Shown: positions 13,839 to 14,550 of the stretch, piece by piece
Numbering within the stretch: the first letter of the stretch is position 1
Layout of the letters: each line of letters begins with the position of its first letter
Assembly (NCBI GenBank): GCA_041483175.1
Contig: JBGPFD010000075.1
Span: 1-14,550 of the forward strand
Length of the DNA: 14,550 bases
Origin: Gp7-AA10 sp041483175
GTDB taxonomy: Bacteria; Acidobacteriota; Thermoanaerobaculia; Gp7-AA8
Reading direction: 5' to 3'
Made by a program: the position numbers and the translations under genes
Notes under the pieces: model-generated
Told to the model about the DNA's origin: nothing
Database searches by the model: none
What the model saw: only the letters and a program-made list of their open reading frames with translations

Positions 13839-14172
13839 TCGAAATCGGATTCTGCTCGCGCTTTCTCTCGCCCTGCCGGTGATCGCCGGCGTCGTCGTGC
13901 TGCCGCTTCTCGGCGCATCGCCGGCGCAGACGCCATCGCCGCCGGTCGCGCCCGAGGTGATGAAGTGGGGCTTCGTCGCGGCGGCTCTCGCGGCGGGGCT
14001 CGCGGCGATGGGGGCTGCCTACGCCGTCGCTGTGGTCGGAGCCGCGGCGATGGGCGCGGTGGCGGAGAAGCCGGAAACGGCCGGCCGTGCGCTGATCTTC
14101 GTCGGCCTGGCGGAAGGCATCGCCATCTACGGCCTGATCATCGCCATCATGATCCTCGGGAGGCTCGGATGA
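13831..14172 (+). CDS. V/A-type ATPase subunit K (c-ring proteolipid)
   Basis: A 113-residue proteolipid. The first 30 residues (RILLALSLALPVIAGVVVLPLL) resemble a leader or extra helix, as in Thermus subunit L. The mature part is a single hairpin: helix 1 at about 45-77, polar loop AEKPETAGR at 78-86, and helix 2 at 87-110, where E95 in VGLAEGIAIYGLIIAI is the expected ion-binding carboxylate. There is no glutamine in helix 1 and E95 is followed by glycine, so the sodium-type ligand set is not evident; proton coupling is more likely but unproven. The ATG at 13831, preceded by AGGAG, lies within the last eight bases of subunit I, and its end overlaps the subunit F start (ATGA). Confidence 0.93.
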   Translation: MRNRNRILLALSLALPVIAGVVVLPLLGASPAQTPSPPVAPEVMKWGFVAAALAAGLAAMGAAYAVAVVGAAAMGAVAEKPETAGRALIFVGLAEGIAIYGLIIAIMILGRLG

Positions 14173-14399
14173 CGCCGCTGGTCCTCGGGACACGCGCGGA
14201 CGTCGTCGGCTTCGCCCTGGCAGGGGTCGCGGGAACGATCTGCACGACCGTCGATGACGTCGAACGCGCGTTTACCGATTTCACTGGCGAGGAGATCGTG
14301 ATCCTCTCCGCGACTGCCGCGCTTCTGGCCGCCGATCACATCGCCGAAGCGGAGAAGAGCGGGCGCGGACCGTTGTTCGTCGTTCTCCCCTCGAGGTAA
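14169..14399 (+). CDS. V/A-type ATPase subunit F (short form)
   Basis: A 76-residue soluble protein. It begins MTPLVLGTRADVVGFALAGV, the typical nucleotide-fold-like start of subunit F (G-x-x-x-x-V-x-G-F-x-L-A-G-V), continues with DVERAFTDFTGEEIVILSATAALL, and ends PLFVVLPSR, corresponding to the fourth strand where the usual protein reads I-P-S. Known family members then add a C-terminal helix of about 25 residues that reaches into the A3B3 head; that part is absent here. The stop TAA is followed three bases later by the next gene, so no obvious continuation exists. The ATG overlaps the subunit K stop. The frame is open upstream but that region is a shadow of subunit K. Confidence 0.86.
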   Translation: MTPLVLGTRADVVGFALAGVAGTICTTVDDVERAFTDFTGEEIVILSATAALLAADHIAEAEKSGRGPLFVVLPSR

Positions 14400-14402
14400 T
14401 CG

Positions 14403-14550
14403 ATGCAGAGTCTCGGCAGCGTGGCCTCGGTCATCGCCGCGATCCGCGAGGACGCCGCGGCGGACGGTGAACGAATCGACGAGGCGCTGGCCGCGCAGAC
14501 CTCCACCATCCGCGCGGAGGGAGTCTCGGTCAGCGTCGCCGTTCCGGATC
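14403..14550 (+). CDS. Probable V/A-type ATPase subunit E (partial, N-terminus)
   Basis: Only 49 codons are visible before the right edge. They begin MQSLGSVASVIAAIREDAAADG and continue as an Ala/Glu/Arg-rich helix (ERIDEALAAQTSTIRAEG), then change to VSVSVAVPD. GAGG lies six bases before the ATG at 14403, three bases after the subunit F stop. By operon position this should be subunit E, the peripheral-stalk partner of the G/H-like subunit encoded first in the operon. The visible helix is shorter than usual for subunit E and the sequence is not distinctive, so the assignment rests mainly on context. Confidence 0.55.
   Translation, partial: MQSLGSVASVIAAIREDAAADGERIDEALAAQTSTIRAEGVSVSVAVPD

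Noticed and set aside
1..14550. CRISPR array, tRNA, rRNA, insertion sequence or integrase
   Set aside because: Reading both strands showed no regularly spaced repeats, no tRNA-like cloverleaf that I could recognise, and no transposase or integrase motifs.

Overview
The window is high-GC bacterial DNA, densely packed with genes and rich in 4-base ATGA start/stop overlaps. A bacterial V/A-type ATPase operon, an archease/RtcB pair, paired universal stress proteins, large GT-C-like membrane proteins and scattered short GC-rich palindromes suggest a soil or sediment lineage such as Acidobacteriota. That placement is a guess from gene content and has not been tested by phylogeny.

Region 1 (1-3911). 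The minus strand carries the two subunits of a class I 3-oxoacid CoA-transferase (scoA 2541-3236, scoB 295-951), then the beginning of a MOSC/YiiM-like protein that runs off the left edge. Unusually, scoA and scoB are separated by a 1.56-kb plus-strand gene for a polytopic GT-C-like membrane protein. This gene converges with scoA onto one shared bidirectional hairpin. Divergent from scoA is an exported peptide-methionine sulfoxide reductase (msrA, 3324-3911).

Region 2 (3912-6822). After an intergenic stretch with two GC palindromes comes a tightly coupled trio: an E. coli Pfk-2-type phosphofructokinase (pfkB), archease, and the RNA ligase RtcB. The archease gene carries a palindromic repeat in frame inside a predicted loop.

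Region 3 (6823-10433). On the plus strand are a tandem-domain universal stress protein and an ATPase/permease pair of a ZnuBC-type metal ABC transporter, with no binding-protein gene in view. Converging on it from the minus strand is a three-gene unit: a small acidic protein, a class I-type cytochrome c, and a single-domain universal stress protein.

Region 4 (10434-14550). A V/A-type ATPase operon begins behind a strong ribosome-binding site. It encodes a G/H-like coiled coil, then C, I, K, a short F and the start of E, nearly all with overlapping junctions. The catalytic A, B and D genes should lie beyond the right edge. The gene order differs from the usual archaeal/Thermus order.

Taken together, regions 2-4 read as an energy-stress and RNA-repair neighbourhood: glycolytic kinase, RNA ligation, Usp proteins, a small electron carrier and an ion-pumping ATPase. 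The sequence does not show whether they are co-regulated.
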